A stretch of DNA of 64,000 bases. Origin: Triatoma infestans (Eukaryota; Arthropoda; Insecta; Hemiptera; Reduviidae). This document shows positions 11,243 through 23,470 of the stretch, one piece after another. The DNA lies in assembly GCA_011037195.1 (NCBI GenBank), contig JAAEAF010002490.1, positions 62,001 through 126,000 of the forward strand, written 5' to 3'. Within the stretch, counting starts at the first letter, position 1. Every line of letters begins with the position of its first letter. Made by a program: the position numbers and the translations under genes. The notes beneath the pieces are model-generated. The model had not been told where the DNA came from. It was given only the letters and a program-made list of their open reading frames with translations, and did not search any database.

Positions 11243-14200
11243 CTTTTTCTGCGTAAATTTGGTAGTTGCAATCGACTTTTCTGCATCAGCCACAGCTTTT
11301 AAAATAAGATTACAACTTGGCTGCATTCCAGGCGGTCTCACAGGTCTTGGTGTAACCTTTACTAAACTGGGAACTGTTGGTTTCTCTGGTTCACGTTTAA
11401 CTGGTTTTGATACCGATGATAAACACCGAGAATGCTGTAAACAATGAAATTTCTTTAAAAATTCATAATAACTGAGATATTAATTAATGGATAGATAAAT
11501 TATTTAAATAAACAGTATATCCTAACTGAAACGATCTACTTCATACACGAAGTTTTAGAAAATTCGGAACATATATTACAAAGCAGCATCAAAAATTTAA
11601 TAAATATTTTAGAGTTAAGAATTAATTGAAAAATGGCGGGAAACTTGTTAAAGAAAATTTGAAGCTACATCAATTAAAAAATTCTAAAGTTTGAGAGTCC
11701 AAAAATCAAAAGTAATTAGTTAAAAAGAAATTCTCAAAATTCTCTCTTTTATATGCATATCCAAAGTTTATTATTCAAGGTAAACTTATTTTAAGGAAAG
11801 TTAAGTCATTTTGTTTCTTTTACAGCTTTATCCATTAGAAATTGTGTGTGCATTTTTTTTGAAAGCACAGACTCAAAAAAAGGAATTCTTAGAAAGTTTA
11901 TAGCTTTATGGGAACTATGGGAACCGACAAGAAAAAAAAACATGGTCAACAGAAAACACAACTATAAAGAAAAAAAATCTTTTTCAGTTTTTACTTATTT
12001 TTTCCAAGTACCAAGACTTTTACTGTTAAAACCTAGAATTTCTTCTATAATGGGTATTTATATTCCTAGTATAACTTCTTCATATTTTCTTTGTTCTAAA
12101 TGATCCCAGGATAAGTATTCAAATGTAGTGCTAATCATTTGTTTTTTTTTAAGTACAATGTTTATCTACTAATTCCATTTAGTAAAGGAATTTAAAACAC
12201 ACCTCATACAATTAGTTTTGAAGTTCAAAAATAGCTTAATTCTATAAAAATTTAGTATTATATTAAAAACCATGTATTATACGTCTTTCCTTAAGTTCAT
12301 AACATCAGCGGTACAAGTGAAGACAACACAGCAACTGTATAGGGATGTGAATTAAACCATCACTTCAAATGAAATATCTCCTTCTTAATGAAAAATTGAT
12401 TAGTTATCGAGGGAATTACTGATCAGAAATTAATAAAATTAAAGAATTAATAACATTGAAGGAGTTTCTCACTTGTATTTAAAATTCGTTGAAAACGCAG
12501 AAGAGAGATGTTCTTTTAAGATCTTATCATCATAATTTTTTTATAAACTGTGCGCGGATTTACTGTACGAATCAAATTGCCCGAATTTCAAAATTTAAAT
12601 CAGCTCTGCGGTTATCTGATCGCAGTGTTTGGAGAATCCTGTATCGCGATCTGAAAAAGGAACCCCTACAAATTGCAATTGTATAAGAGCTGAGTGCAAA
12701 TGATTTTCAAACCCGCCACAGGATGTGTAAAGAAATCTTGCGAGACCTCCCTCCTCTCCAGCTGCTTTGATCTGCTGGGACGAGGCAAAGTTCCACCTTC
12801 AGGCACAGTCAAAAAGTAAAATTGCCGGTAGTGGTCTATAACAAACCCTCGGGAACTCTTCAGTCCGAAGGTGAATGTTTGGTTGCCGTTTTTAATGGTG
12901 GTAGGTGGGGTCCGTAATTCTTCGAAGAGGAGGTACTACTGTAATTGTGACGTCCATTCGTTATCGTGCTATTTGAAAACTTTGTCCGATCTCGATTGGT
13001 GCTCTTGTTGATGAACATAGTTCAGGAAATGTGCAGGGACCAACTCAGCTAATCGTTCGCTTGAAGTTGTCAGAGAATTGTTCCTGGACATTCAATTCAA
13101 TGCGTGGTGACATTGGATGGCCGCCCGCCCGCCGGATTTAGCGCCGTGCGCTGCCTTTTTTTCTCTGGGGCTGCCTCAAAGCACGAGTATATAAATATCG
13201 ACCTCAAACTATGGAAGCTCTGAAAAAGGCGATAAACCAGGACGTTCCGGCAGTCATGTCTCGCATGATCAAGGTAAACTTCCGTCAGAGGCTCCGTGAG
13301 TGACCCAACAATGGAGGTTGCCAGCTGGAGTGTTTGATTTTTAAAACACACTGACGTAAAATCTTTACGAGTAAGTATAGGAATGAAAATTATATTTGTG
13401 TATCTCGCAGTTTTATTTTTACTGTCTCCGAAATTGGGAAGTTCTGTCTGCCGAACCCTTTATATAATTTGTGCATTACGTTATGTATTTATGTGTGGGT
13501 AATTAAGTGTGCATGCGTTGTGTTGTGAGTAATAGTAATGCAACCCCAACTAAAGTTTAGGAAGCATTGCAAGATTAAAGGAAATTTGTTTATTAGATTT
13601 ATAGTTTGTAATAACTGCAATAGGAGTATGAGTATAGTGTTTCATACCAGTTTTTTCTGCTTTATAAAACTTACATAGTACATAATATATACTTACATTT
13701 TCCTTTGACCCTTTATCTCTGGATCTCCTAGAATGGCGATTTTTCTCCACTCTGCTTTCATTCCTGGATGCTTTCGAAGATAAACTACTTTTCTTTTTAA
13801 GAATATCTCTGGCATCCACAATTTTACTACCAATATATTCACTCTTCTCACGAACACTAGATTCACTATCACCAAATTCATTTACTCTTATACTAGATTT
13901 TGTATTACTCTCACTTTTATTAAATTCCAATTCTTTGCTTTCGTTATTATTTTTATTTTTGTTACATGTCAAATTAAAATCATCTTTACTATCAGATTTC
14001 CTTTTACTCTCAGCATTATTATTATCCCAGCAAATTTTAATTCTTTCCCTAGGTTTGACATCTTCTTTGTCACCGTTATATTTGTCTTCTTTATCAGCAA
14101 AATCTAATAAATGTTTTGCATCTGGGAGTAGTTTTTCTTCTAATGAACTTCCAGGTCTATCAGGTATATAATCTCCCTCGTTGTTATCATGTAACTGAAT

Positions 14201-17200
14201 GGCATCATCATCGTCTCCTGCTGTCATCTGTTCATCATCTTGAATCCAGAATAGATTATTTTATTAACATAATACAATCAAATGTGTATGTGAATACTTA
14301 AAAGAAAAAGTTAACTCCATTAATGGGGTACATACCGGTATACACAGTTAACTTAGGTTGACGGTTATCAGCTCTAACTTTTTCTTCCATTCTTCCTGTA
14401 TTGAAAAAGAAATAATCATCAGTATATATACATAAAATATAAATAAAACAAAAAAAAAGGCGGGTTTGGTATAGTGATTATGAGCATGGGAACGGGAAGC
14501 CCACAGACCGAGTCCCGCGTATAACTGCAAAATTTATATTAGTTCATAAAATTTTAATAGTAAAGCATGTGCTTCCGCCCCTGTCCACGACAACTAATTT
14601 GGTAGAGGTTACGCCAGCCTGAAAAGTAGCCATCACTGTACTTTATTTTTTATATAAAACAAATACAAATATTTAATAACATAAAATACACAAATAATTA
14701 ATACAGATCAGAGTTGGCCTGGAATCATCCTTCTCAAGAGGAAGTGGCCTAGCCACTTCTTCAGAGATCTTGAAATCCAAGTATCTCTCACAATAACAAG
14801 TTGAAAACCTTTACAATTCTATATAACTGAAATTAGCGTGCCCACAAGCATACTCTCTGGCTCTGTATTAAACAAATACTCTGTTCCGCCTACTACTCCT
14901 TCCTTTTTTTTAGATAAGCACATTCAGTATTCAGCCTCACAAGGAACCCATCATAAATTTTTCTAGGCATCACTGGATTTAGTCTTGCAACCGTTTCGTT
15001 CATTCATTCGCATTTATTTATTGGGATAAATAAATCTATTCTTTTCTTTAATTTCAACTGCATGCAAATGACAGTTTAATAATATATTTAGTTTAGAGGA
15101 CTCAAGGATAATGCTATAAATTATATAGAAAATAAAATATCGAAAAACAGTGAGCAGACTAACCTACTTCTAAATACATGATTATTATGAATGTGGCAAA
15201 TAAAGTAAATATACAATTTCAGAAACCTTTAGTGTCACTTAAAAAGTTGGCCAAAATCAGTTCAAACATTTAAAAATTTCAAAGCTTGAAATGGTGAAAA
15301 ATTTGTGCATTTACTGATTTAAAAAAAAAAAAAAAATACCTACAACTCGTCAAATTTCACAAACATTTCTCTGTCTAATGGACTATACATTGGTATACCC
15401 AGATATGAAAATAACTTTGTAGAAGGGTTTGAAAATGATGACTGAATGTTAGAAAACGTGGTTCAAATTGAAATTTTTTAAGAGGGAAGAGAATAAATCA
15501 CAACTCGTAAATAAAACAAGGACTTCTTTTATTTCACAAAAACCAAATCAGAATGGTTCACAATAAAAAAGAAAATGTTTCGTCTTTCATTTGTTGAAAT
15601 CAATATATCTTCTGAACAAAAAAATTACATTAAAATTAAGTTTTGTTGTTAGTCGAACTGATCAAAGACCTCCCTCCTTCTCGATTGCAAAGCTCACTTC
15701 TTCGTAGAATTGAATTCAGAACCCTCAGAATTATAAGGTTGTTTTCCATCTAATCGCATCCACTGCTAGAGCTGATCTTGTTTCTCAATTTCTACTGAAT
15801 AGACCTCCAATTTTAACATTCCTCAGAGAAGAAAATCTTTTAAGTCGGAGGACTATTTTTAGACGTATTCTAACATTCAATCATCATGTCAAACCCTATT
15901 ACAAAGTTATTTTCATATTTGGATATTCCAATATACAGTCCATTAGAAGAAGAAGTTTTTGTGAAATTTGACGAGTTGTAGGTATTTTTTTTTAAACAGT
16001 AAATGTACAAAATTGTTTGAACTGATATTGACCAATTTTGTAAGAGATACTGAAGACTGAAAACAATATTTTCAGATGAGAAATATGATGTTTTTCGAAT
16101 GGTGCAATCATATTGATTATAGCCTCAGCACATCTGAAATTATTTGCGGTTTTATACGTAAAGGTAGTAAAAAGTTGGAAAAAACAGAAAATGTTAAATA
16201 TCTCCCGAACGAAAGATTTTTCGAAAAATTTTTACAAGACATTTTTTGTTCCCTTTGAACTGTACAATTGATTCCCAAAGTTTGGCCATTAGGAACTGAG
16301 GTACCCTGAATATCCGAATAAATACATTTAAAAGAGCAAGCTGAATATTTTGTAAATCCACGTGGAAAGAAATGCACCCTAGGCCATTTAGGGAATGTTA
16401 ATGTTTTGGGAATGAACAGAGGCCGGCCGACGCATGAGTACGGTGGAACCTCAACAGTTATTACACAAATTTTTTTCAAAAAAGATTTGAGTTGACAGCC
16501 ACTTAGCATCGAATTTCGATTACGGTGAATCGTTCAATTCCTGATCTGAGTTGGGTTTTGCGGTGGGCAATTTGTTCACTATGTCATTTATAAATAAATA
16601 TGTGTGAGCAAAACGAAAGGTATGATGAAGTGTTCAAATATGAATTTAGTATGTTACTCATATTTTTCTTAGACATTTTATTTTTTTAACGAAATTTTAT
16701 AAAAACTGTAAACAACAAATATTTAGCATATTACTTATGAATTTATCATTACCAATATTATTTCTATTTTTTAAATTGGCAAATCTGATAGAATGCTCAA
16801 CCAGGTTGAGTTCATTATGCCATAAAAAGAAAAAGTCGAAAAATCATTGTATAAGCTAATTCTTTCAATGCAGATTATCTGCTAAACCTTAAAACTGTTA
16901 TTCCATATAAGTATATTTAGCAGTTCCATCTTTACCCCATAGTCAGTAAGTAGGGGGAGATTATTCTGATTACTCTGGGGGAGACAATACCTCAAAATTC
17001 CTTTCTAGAAAACTCTACGTTTTTAATTTTCAAGTATTGGTTATTTAGGCAGTATAAGCATTACACTTTAATTTCTAACACTAACGTATACAAAAACTAC
17101 AAACCTGCCAACGCATCGAACCCTTCATTAGAATTACTTATATCTTCCGAATCAAAATAACTTTCGGCCATTTTTCCAAATGAAGTATTTTCATTTTTCA

Positions 17201-18863
17201 ATTTGACTTTTTTGCTGGTTGAAGTGTTATCACTTTCTGATGAACTTTTCTTATGTTTTGATTTTTTCTCATCAAGTTTTCTTTTCGTTCCTATTTCACA
17301 AGTGCCAGTAATTTAGTGGTTGTTGAAAATATGCACAATTATAAAACAAACAATAAAAAAATGAAAGATATATACCTTTTGAAGAAATTGTGAAACGTTC
17401 TAATTTTTTCAGAATTTCATACAGCCAAGTAGTGAAATTTACTGTGCTATCGCCAAGAAAAAGTCTTAAATCCTCTTCCATTTGTTCCTGGGATTTTTTA
17501 TTAGCGACGAGAACCATTACATAATCAGGAAGTTCATTATCTGTCAACAAATATTAATAACATAATTAATATTAAAACATTATAAGATTTCTCGGTTAGA
17601 ATTTGAATTGTATTAATTTTATTACAGTAAAATATATTTTAGGAGTTTGAAACGTAACCAGCAAACTTTTCGGCAATTGTTATGGTTGGGCCTGCAGAGC
17701 TGGAAAGCACCAGAGATATTTTCCGTGATAGCCTTCTTCATTTTCTGGTCATCAACATTTGTTAGGGCGTTCGTCCATCAGTAAGATGTCTTGATAAACA
17801 TTGAGATAACAAGACTTGCACAGAGCAAAGTGTGTAAACTGACTTTGCTCAGTGCAAGTCTCACTGTTTATCAAGACATTCTAATGAAGTGCAAACGGTC
17901 AAAATAGATGGATGATCACGAATGAAGAAGATTATCACGGAAAATATTCTGTTTTTTTAAATTCTTTATAAATGTCTGCAAAGAAGGGGATTAAAGGTTA
18001 CAGTAGTTATATAGATATAATATATGTATAAAATTTAAATTAACCCATTTATGATTAAATATTTAATTACTCTTACCTATATGAATTCCTAATTCTGTTA
18101 ACTTTGCTCGAACCGCACTCTGAAAAAAAGGAATTTAAACAGTCTAATAACTTATAGAATTTCAACAGTCTATAGAATTTAAAATTATTTAATAATTTTA
18201 CTGCATACTCGGTGATAATGTTAATTCAAACAAGGCACTTATCAGTTAATGTTGCTTTTCATGTTCTTTTAAATGAACTAAACTTTTTGGTACAAAACGC
18301 GTTTATTAAGATGTACTGAATTTGATTAAAACCAAGAAAAGTACTAAACAAAAACCGAAAAAAATAGCAATAAAAAGTCAATATGGTTAGACTTTTCTCT
18401 ACTAATTCAAAATATATTTTGGTATATTTTAATTTGACATCTCAATTCTAAGAAATCTTTATTCTAAGATTGATCTAAAGCAAGGTCATACCATTAAATA
18501 TAGTTTAATGAATGGCAACCATAATGTGCGATCATGATAAAGAAGGCGAACAATATGAAACTTTCTTTAATATTATCCTTTTCTTTATTTTACATGGTTA
18601 AGAATATATCAATATTCTGTAATGAAGATAATATTAGAAGAGGCATTTACTCAATTACTGTTCAGTTAGAAATTCCACTGCATGTGCCAAACAAAAAAAT
18701 ATCACAGGGTCCTCTAAATTTAAATTATCTATTTCTTAAATTAAATCATATTTCCACTAAAACCTGTCCTGTTCAGGTATTTCCTTTCCTAATGTTAAAA
18801 ACATTGAGTAGGAAAAAATAATACCTTGATTTTATCGCTAACTTCTTCACCAAGCTTATCCAT
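11243..18863 (-). CDS. Nab2: Nab2/ZC3H14-type nuclear poly(A)-binding protein, N-terminal 389 residues
   Basis: Six exons, all with GT/AG borders and matching phases: 18825-18863, 18077-18119, 17376-17540, 17105-17290, 13697-14238 and 11243-11434. The start ATG is 18861-18863 (MDKLGEEVSDKIK). Residues about 1-80 hold the PWI-like N-terminal fold of ZC3H14/Nab2, recognised by NELPDYVMVLVANKKSQEQM and a FLGDSTVNFTTWLY stretch. A basic KRKLDEKKSKHKK segment at about 85 may be a nuclear signal. Exon 5 is a charged, disordered linker; exon 6 carries the conserved KPVKREPEKP and PRPVRPPGMQPSCNLILKAV segments. In the family the C-terminus has tandem CCCH fingers that bind poly(A) RNA and limit tail length; none is seen here, so the gene very likely continues below position 1. 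Introns 2, 4 and 5 carry transposon insertions. Confidence 0.88.
12489..13360 (+). pseudogene. Decayed transposase of the Tc1/mariner superfamily, in Nab2 intron 5
   Basis: Fragments in all three plus frames align in order with a common insect transposase type: LRLSDRSVWRILYRDLKKEP (helix-turn-helix), ELSANDFQTRHRMCKEILRDLPP, a PYFFEEG-like segment, PPDLAPC followed by FFLWG, a VYKYRPQTMEALKKAI segment and the closing FRQRLRE-like stretch. Many stops and frameshifts. It lies antisense to Nab2. No terminal repeats were found. Confidence 0.65.
14455..14660 (+). repeat. Possible tRNA-derived SINE of a second family, in Nab2 intron 4
   Basis: GGTTTGGTATAGTGATTATGAGC resembles a tRNA with a box-A-like TGGTATAGTG, and about 35 bp on AGACCGAGTCCCGCG resembles box B. 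A GC-richer body (CTTCCGCCCCTGTCCACGAC) follows, then an A/T-rich end. No complete cloverleaf is formed, so it is not called a tRNA gene. Confidence 0.45.
15220..16059. mobile_element. Non-autonomous element with long terminal inverted repeats, in Nab2 intron 4
   Basis: Arms of about 190-230 bp: ATACCTACAACTCGTCAAAT then TTTCACAAA near 15340 on the left appears as the reverse complement near 15970 on the right, and the pairing extends through TATGAAAATAACTTTGTA. The outer ends read CAGAAACCTTTAGTGTC and, from the right, CAGTCTTCAGTATC. The 400-bp centre has no coding frame. CAG ends would fit hAT-like elements, but no convincing 8-bp target duplication is seen. Confidence 0.65.
17690..17955. 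repeat. Family A inverted-repeat element in Nab2 intron 2
   Basis: The left arm begins with the family A end (GAGCTGGAAAGCACCAGAGA, then TTTCCGTGATAGCC and TTCATTTTCTGGTCATC). The right arm ends with GATTATCACGGAAAATAT, lacking the outer 40 bases. The inner part pairs: GATGTCTTGATAAACA against TGTTTATCAAGACATT. The hammerhead-like block (17750-17786, minus strand, sense to Nab2) has lost CUGANGA and GAAAC, so it is dead. Confidence 0.75.
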
Positions 18864-19755
18864 TTTCATGATTATCGATTTTGAAGTTAAAACTTATTAT
18901 CCACCCTTTTGTTGTTTATTAATATTCAAAATGAATGAAAGAAAAACGTAAGTTCGACAACTTTCCAACACGAATATTCGACCAAACACAAAACTTTATT
19001 AGAAAATATAACCTCCTCCACTATCACAACAGCCTCTTAAATAAATTTCTAGAACTTTCTTTTTTGTCCACGAGTAACCGTTCATATACTAGAACTTTAT
19101 TGTAGCCGACCCTCATAGAATATTTTTCATTTTATAATATTCTAAATTTTCTTTCTTTAATAATCTTAATATACTTTTTCTTATTCGTATTTAATATTCT
19201 AATCAAGTAAATCAATAACAATTCCTTTTCCCTTATGTCTTCATTTTTTTGGTAAATTCCACATTCTTGTTTCAATCTTTTTTCCCAATTTTCCTTTATT
19301 CTGGAACTGATGCACTTTCATTTCATAATTCATTGATTATAAATACTAATAAGAAAAGTAATGAAAGTTGACTCAATAATGTTGGAATCATCAGACTTCA
19401 AAATGATTTATTGCTTACTTTTTAGTTGTACTTTGATCAGCTTTTCTCTAACTTTAATATTCAAAAATGGATATCTTGTCATTTAATGTTAAAACTACTC
19501 AGAAATATTTCTTGTGTCATAGGTTTTGTCTAGCTAGGATATTTTACCTTTAGTTTCTCTATTATTCTGTAAGAAATTGCATTTTTAGTACTAAAAATTT
19601 TTTTTTAAACATTGGTCCATATTTGTGTCGGTGAATTGCCCAGCCCGAAGACTAATAAAAAGCGCAGAAAGCTCAGAAAAACTTGTTCTTTTGATTGAAT
19701 AAAAATATTTATATTTTTCAAAAATTAAAATTACCTTCAACCTTGAAAAGTCAGT
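18864..19755. other. 5' flank of Nab2
   Basis: AT-rich sequence upstream of the Nab2 start. The 5' UTR and promoter must lie here, but I see no convincing TATA box or initiator, and no other gene. Confidence 0.4.
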
Positions 19756-19890
19756 TTACAGTATGGACTGGATTAGCTCATTGGTAGTCTGCTTAGTCTT
19801 AGATTTTCTTCTTCTAGGAGTCACTTCAGCTTAATGCCTGGTGATGATAAGCAGTTTCTTATCCGGATGTCCGGGAGATGACTCGCCCTA
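19756..19890 (+). repeat. SINE fragment with tRNA-like head
   Basis: GGATTAGCTCATTGGTAGTC resembles a tRNA box A region. It continues as CTTAGATTTTCTTCTTCTAG then GAGTCAC, the same body as the SINE in the stnB intron (CCTTAGATTTTCTCTTCCTAG). It ends near 19885 without the usual ATGTTGACG end. Confidence 0.55.
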
Positions 19891-19960
19891 ACTTAATTAT
19901 AATAAACATTATCTCACCAATTTTATTTTTGGGTCTTTGTTCGATTGAAAGAAATTGCAT

Positions 19961-20013
19961 CATTTTTTCGCCGACGTTTCGATTGGTATATAGTCATGAT
20001 CAGTGCTAAAATA
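19961..20013 (-). ncRNA. Decayed hammerhead-like motif, family C left arm
   Basis: Minus strand: GCA, CUGAUCA (the invariant G8 is C), a weak hairpin ending AAUC, GAA, ACGU, C, GGC. The ACGU helix III and the cleavage-position C are good, but the G8 change should abolish activity. Confidence 0.4.
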
Positions 20014-20437
20014 AGATAACGCCATTATAAGTGTTTCTATTTATCTTATAAAGTACTTAAAGTTTATAGTAAACATTAACACACACTTACATTTTCTAAT
20101 TGTAAGTAATAAATAAGAATATAAGATGATAACTTTATATAATGACTGTTTAATAAATGCTAATAATGAATTCTTTTATAAACACAATTTATAAAAAAGA
20201 ATACCTCAAAACTCTGAAAATTTCCTAAATTTTTACTTTTTTTAATTTCCTGTGACAGCTCTGTTATTTATGTGCACATTTTGCCTATGTTTGTTACTAT
20301 TTTGAGAGATTTCCATGCACTGAGGTATGTGTAATCATCTTATATTCTTAGTTATTGTTACAATTAGAAAATGTGAGTTAACTTAAGTATTTTACTTGGT
20401 AATTTAGAAAAATATAATGTCATCTGCAGCTGTTGTC

Positions 20438-20488
20438 TTTTTGCAGCACTGATGATGATTACATATTAATCGAAACTTCTGCCAAAAA
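20438..20488 (+). ncRNA. Hammerhead-ribozyme-like motif, family C right arm
   Basis: Plus strand: UUUUUG, CA bulge, GCA, CUGAUGA (20449-20455), U, hairpin GAUU-ACAUAUU-AAUC, GAA, ACUU, C, UGC, CAAAAA. Helix I is long: GCA pairs with UGC and UUUUUG with CAAAAA across a two-base bulge. Helix III is damaged (ACUU where the left arm has ACGU). Helix II differs from families A and B in sequence but keeps the same shape and closing G-C pair. Confidence 0.5.
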
Positions 20489-21789
20489 AAGTGATATTGT
20501 TTCTTTCAATTTTTCAATCCTCACCAGTCTCAAAAATGAAATTGGTGAGATAATAATGTAAAGTAGTCAAACGAACATATGTTTCGGAAAATAACAATAT
20601 CTTCAGAATCGTCCTTAACAGGGCCGTTTCAGACCTCATTTTTTTTTTTTTTTGAGATCTGATACAAAGGTTTGTAAACAAAACACATATTTAATTACCA
20701 CTTTAACGTTTTTCTTGATTTTCTTGACAACAATATCTCTAATAATTTTTGTTATAGTCAATGCATTTACCTAGGCCATAAACCATTTTTATTAGAAACA
20801 AAAAAAGATTTTAATGATGTTTGGAGGAAATTAGACGTCTGGCTTTTTTCTAAATTGCTATTTCTATACAATTCAAAGTACTCTATTCTTAAAAATTCTA
20901 GTCAGAAAATGTTCAATTTGAACTTGAGAAATGGGGTAAATGAAAAACTGTGATTGTTTTTCAACAGAATTTTGGTTTTAACAGCACTGCAGCACATTCC
21001 AAACATCATCTAGCTTTCTATCATCATTGAATAGTTTGTTGGGTGGAATGTTTCTCTAACGGATTTCTAGATTTCTAAAATCTTCTCTCAGGAGGTCAAA
21101 TGACTTCATCATAATCATCCTTTAATAATTTTGTGATTTTTACAATTTTTTTATTTCATTAAATTTAAGGAAAATAATTTTAATTATTCTTACACTTATA
21201 GCCTACCATTTATCTTGAAAGTAGGTAAAATACTTGTTCATACTAGGGTTTTTTTTTTTGTTTTTCCATTTTCTAAAAATCTTTCTAAGTTACTTTGTTA
21301 ATTGCAATTACTATGACTTTTATCGAATTAATTTTCATAATAATCATGAAAAAGTGATTCTATGAAAACTGAATATATGAATTTGTACTAATATTTTAGC
21401 AAATAAGATTGTTCAAAAAAAATTTTAAATCTCTCTCTTGAGTACTAAATATTTATAACTAATTCATATTTACTTACAGTCTAAGGATAATGTTTTCTTA
21501 TTAATTCTATTACCTATCTAAATTAATGGAAAATATTTGTATTTTATGCTGTTAGTCATAAATTTGTCTGTATTTGTGACTGTTTATTATTAAATGTAAG
21601 AAGCACTTTTATTAATATTGAAAACGCTTATTTTCTTACATTAGAATAGGATCTCTCTTACTCTGTCTAGTTTCAACTAGAAATATCTGTGAATGTTGCA
21701 TTTGTATTCTTTGATAAACATATCATTTTTCCATCGTTCTTTTTGATGACTATTGCAATTTAGGTGACCACTGCATGAATTAATTTAAA

Positions 21790-21890
21790 TAATTATTACC
21801 TTTTGGGGGGGGGGGCACATCAACATCTGAGGCCATTTGCGCTCAGAGCCTTCTCAGTGCTTTCCACCAAGGAGTGTTCTCTCGTTACAG
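21790..21890 (-). repeat. SINE 3' part
   Basis: On the minus strand: CTGTAACGAGAGAACACTCC, then GTGGAAAGCACTGAGAAGGC, CTCTGAGCGC and CTCAGATGTTGATGTG, matching the 3' body of the SINE at 42896-43120. A run of G on the plus strand (from about 21806) borders it. Confidence 0.6.
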
Positions 21891-22539
21891 TCAATGAAAT
21901 TAAATGTATGTTTTAGGTTTTTTTCTGGTATAGCATATGGTATCTAATATATCCTACGATGAATAGATTTCCATTAAATTCCATAAAGAAGTAAAAAGTG
22001 TATTGTGATTGTTATTGACTACTCTCTTCTTTTAATTAATTAAGGGTGTCAAAACATCTATTCATCCATAGTAAATTTTTATTTGTTTAATGAACATTTG
22101 TTTATTTTAACAAAAAATAAATAACCTCAATTTTCTCTAACAACTGAACATTTATCGTAGATAAAGAAATCAGGGTAACTGGATACTAGTACAGAAAGCC
22201 GGATCAGCCTGAATTACAACAGAACATAACGACCGTTTCGTCTTTATTTACTGCATCTTGAAATATTTTTTTATCGATAAGGAAACAAATTTTTGAAAAT
22301 GAACTTTGTATTAACTTCGGTATATTAATGTTTATAACAATATAAATGTTATTTACAATACTTTAATCACAAAAATTCTTAACTTTCTTGAGAATAAAAA
22401 TTGAAAACAGTAGAAATTCATTTAGGTCGCTTTCTGCTCTGGGGCTGACATCGTAATTAATGATTTATTTTTTTTTATTCCATATTGTTTTTAATTTTAT
22501 CGTTAAATTACTTTATTAACAAAAAATGGTCATTTCTTT

Positions 22540-23470
22540 TGAGGGTACCGCTTGTGGAGGAAGAACCTAGCGTACGATATGTGTGCCAGAACGGTCACTT
22601 TCTGCGGCCCATCGAGCAATCGTTCATTGTAGGAACGCAGGGAAATATGGTCCGGCGGCCCAGAAGTGGTTGTAGATGGGTCCACAATAGATCGGCACAA
22701 CCTATTTCTTTGCTCTCAGTTCTATGCAATCGATTTTACAGCAACATTGCTCAGGGATAACTTATTACAAGTTCGGGAAATGACCGTGACCTCTGAAAGA
22801 TTGCGAGAACTGGTCTGATAGCTAAGAGATCAGAATCAGCGCCAATACTGGCGAAGAATCATCATGTAAGCAGGTAAGCTTTTGCCAGTCGGCATCTCCA
22901 TTAGACTGTAGAGCAATAGAAGGCGGTTCTTTTTACAGATGAATCGAGATTTGGTCTATATTCTTCAGAATGGTCTATATATTCAGATGGTCGAATTCGT
23001 TGTGGAGAAGGCAGGGGGAGCGCTTCATTCGAGGGAAGTGCTCCTTTTCGACGACAATCAATTAGAGTATGGAGTAGGATAAGTTTGGAAGCCCGCACTG
23101 CGTTTATTGTTGTGACCATTTGCTTCATTTGTAGAGGACAATTTTATGCTAATGCATGTTAACGCCAGACCACCACAGCTAGAGTTATAACTCGCTTCTT
23201 GGAGGGCGGTATAAATGAGATCGATACCTCCACGTTTTCTGGACATGAATCTAATGAATATCTATGAGACATGCTGAATAATCGTGTTAGTACTCGTGAT
23301 CAGCCTCTAACTCTCTGCAACAGCTCCGCATTGCCCTGAAAGAAGAATGGGATGCCGTTCGACAAGAGACCATTTAAAAACTGATTGCATCGATGCCCCG
23401 TCGTATTAGGACTCTTAGATGGCACGAAGAGATAATATCAAGTACTAGAAGGTCAGATAATTAAAAACGT
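22540..23470 (+). pseudogene. Decayed Tc1-family transposase
   Basis: In order on the plus strand: a WCREH-like region too decayed to read, VLFTDESRFGLY (first catalytic aspartate) near 22930, DGRIRCGEG, a second-aspartate block read LMHVNARPP where active members have HDNARPH, FLDMNLMN in place of the PDMNPIE block, then WDAVRQE and a closing MPRRIRTL-like tail near 23390. Stops and frameshifts are scattered. No terminal inverted repeats seen. Confidence 0.8.

Larger units (their letters stand above)
19908..20557. repeat. Family C inverted-repeat element with hammerhead-like cores
   Basis: The left arm (about 19908-20013) starts ATTATCTCACCAATTT and the right arm (about 20438-20557) ends AAATTGGTGAGATAAT. 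Between these words both arms keep TTGAAAGAAA and the CGAAAC block in mirrored order. About 430 bp of AT-rich, non-coding sequence lies between the arms. Confidence 0.7.

Noticed and set aside
14455..14530. tRNA gene
   Set aside because: Box A-like and box B-like words are present, but no full cloverleaf can be drawn and a SINE-like body follows.
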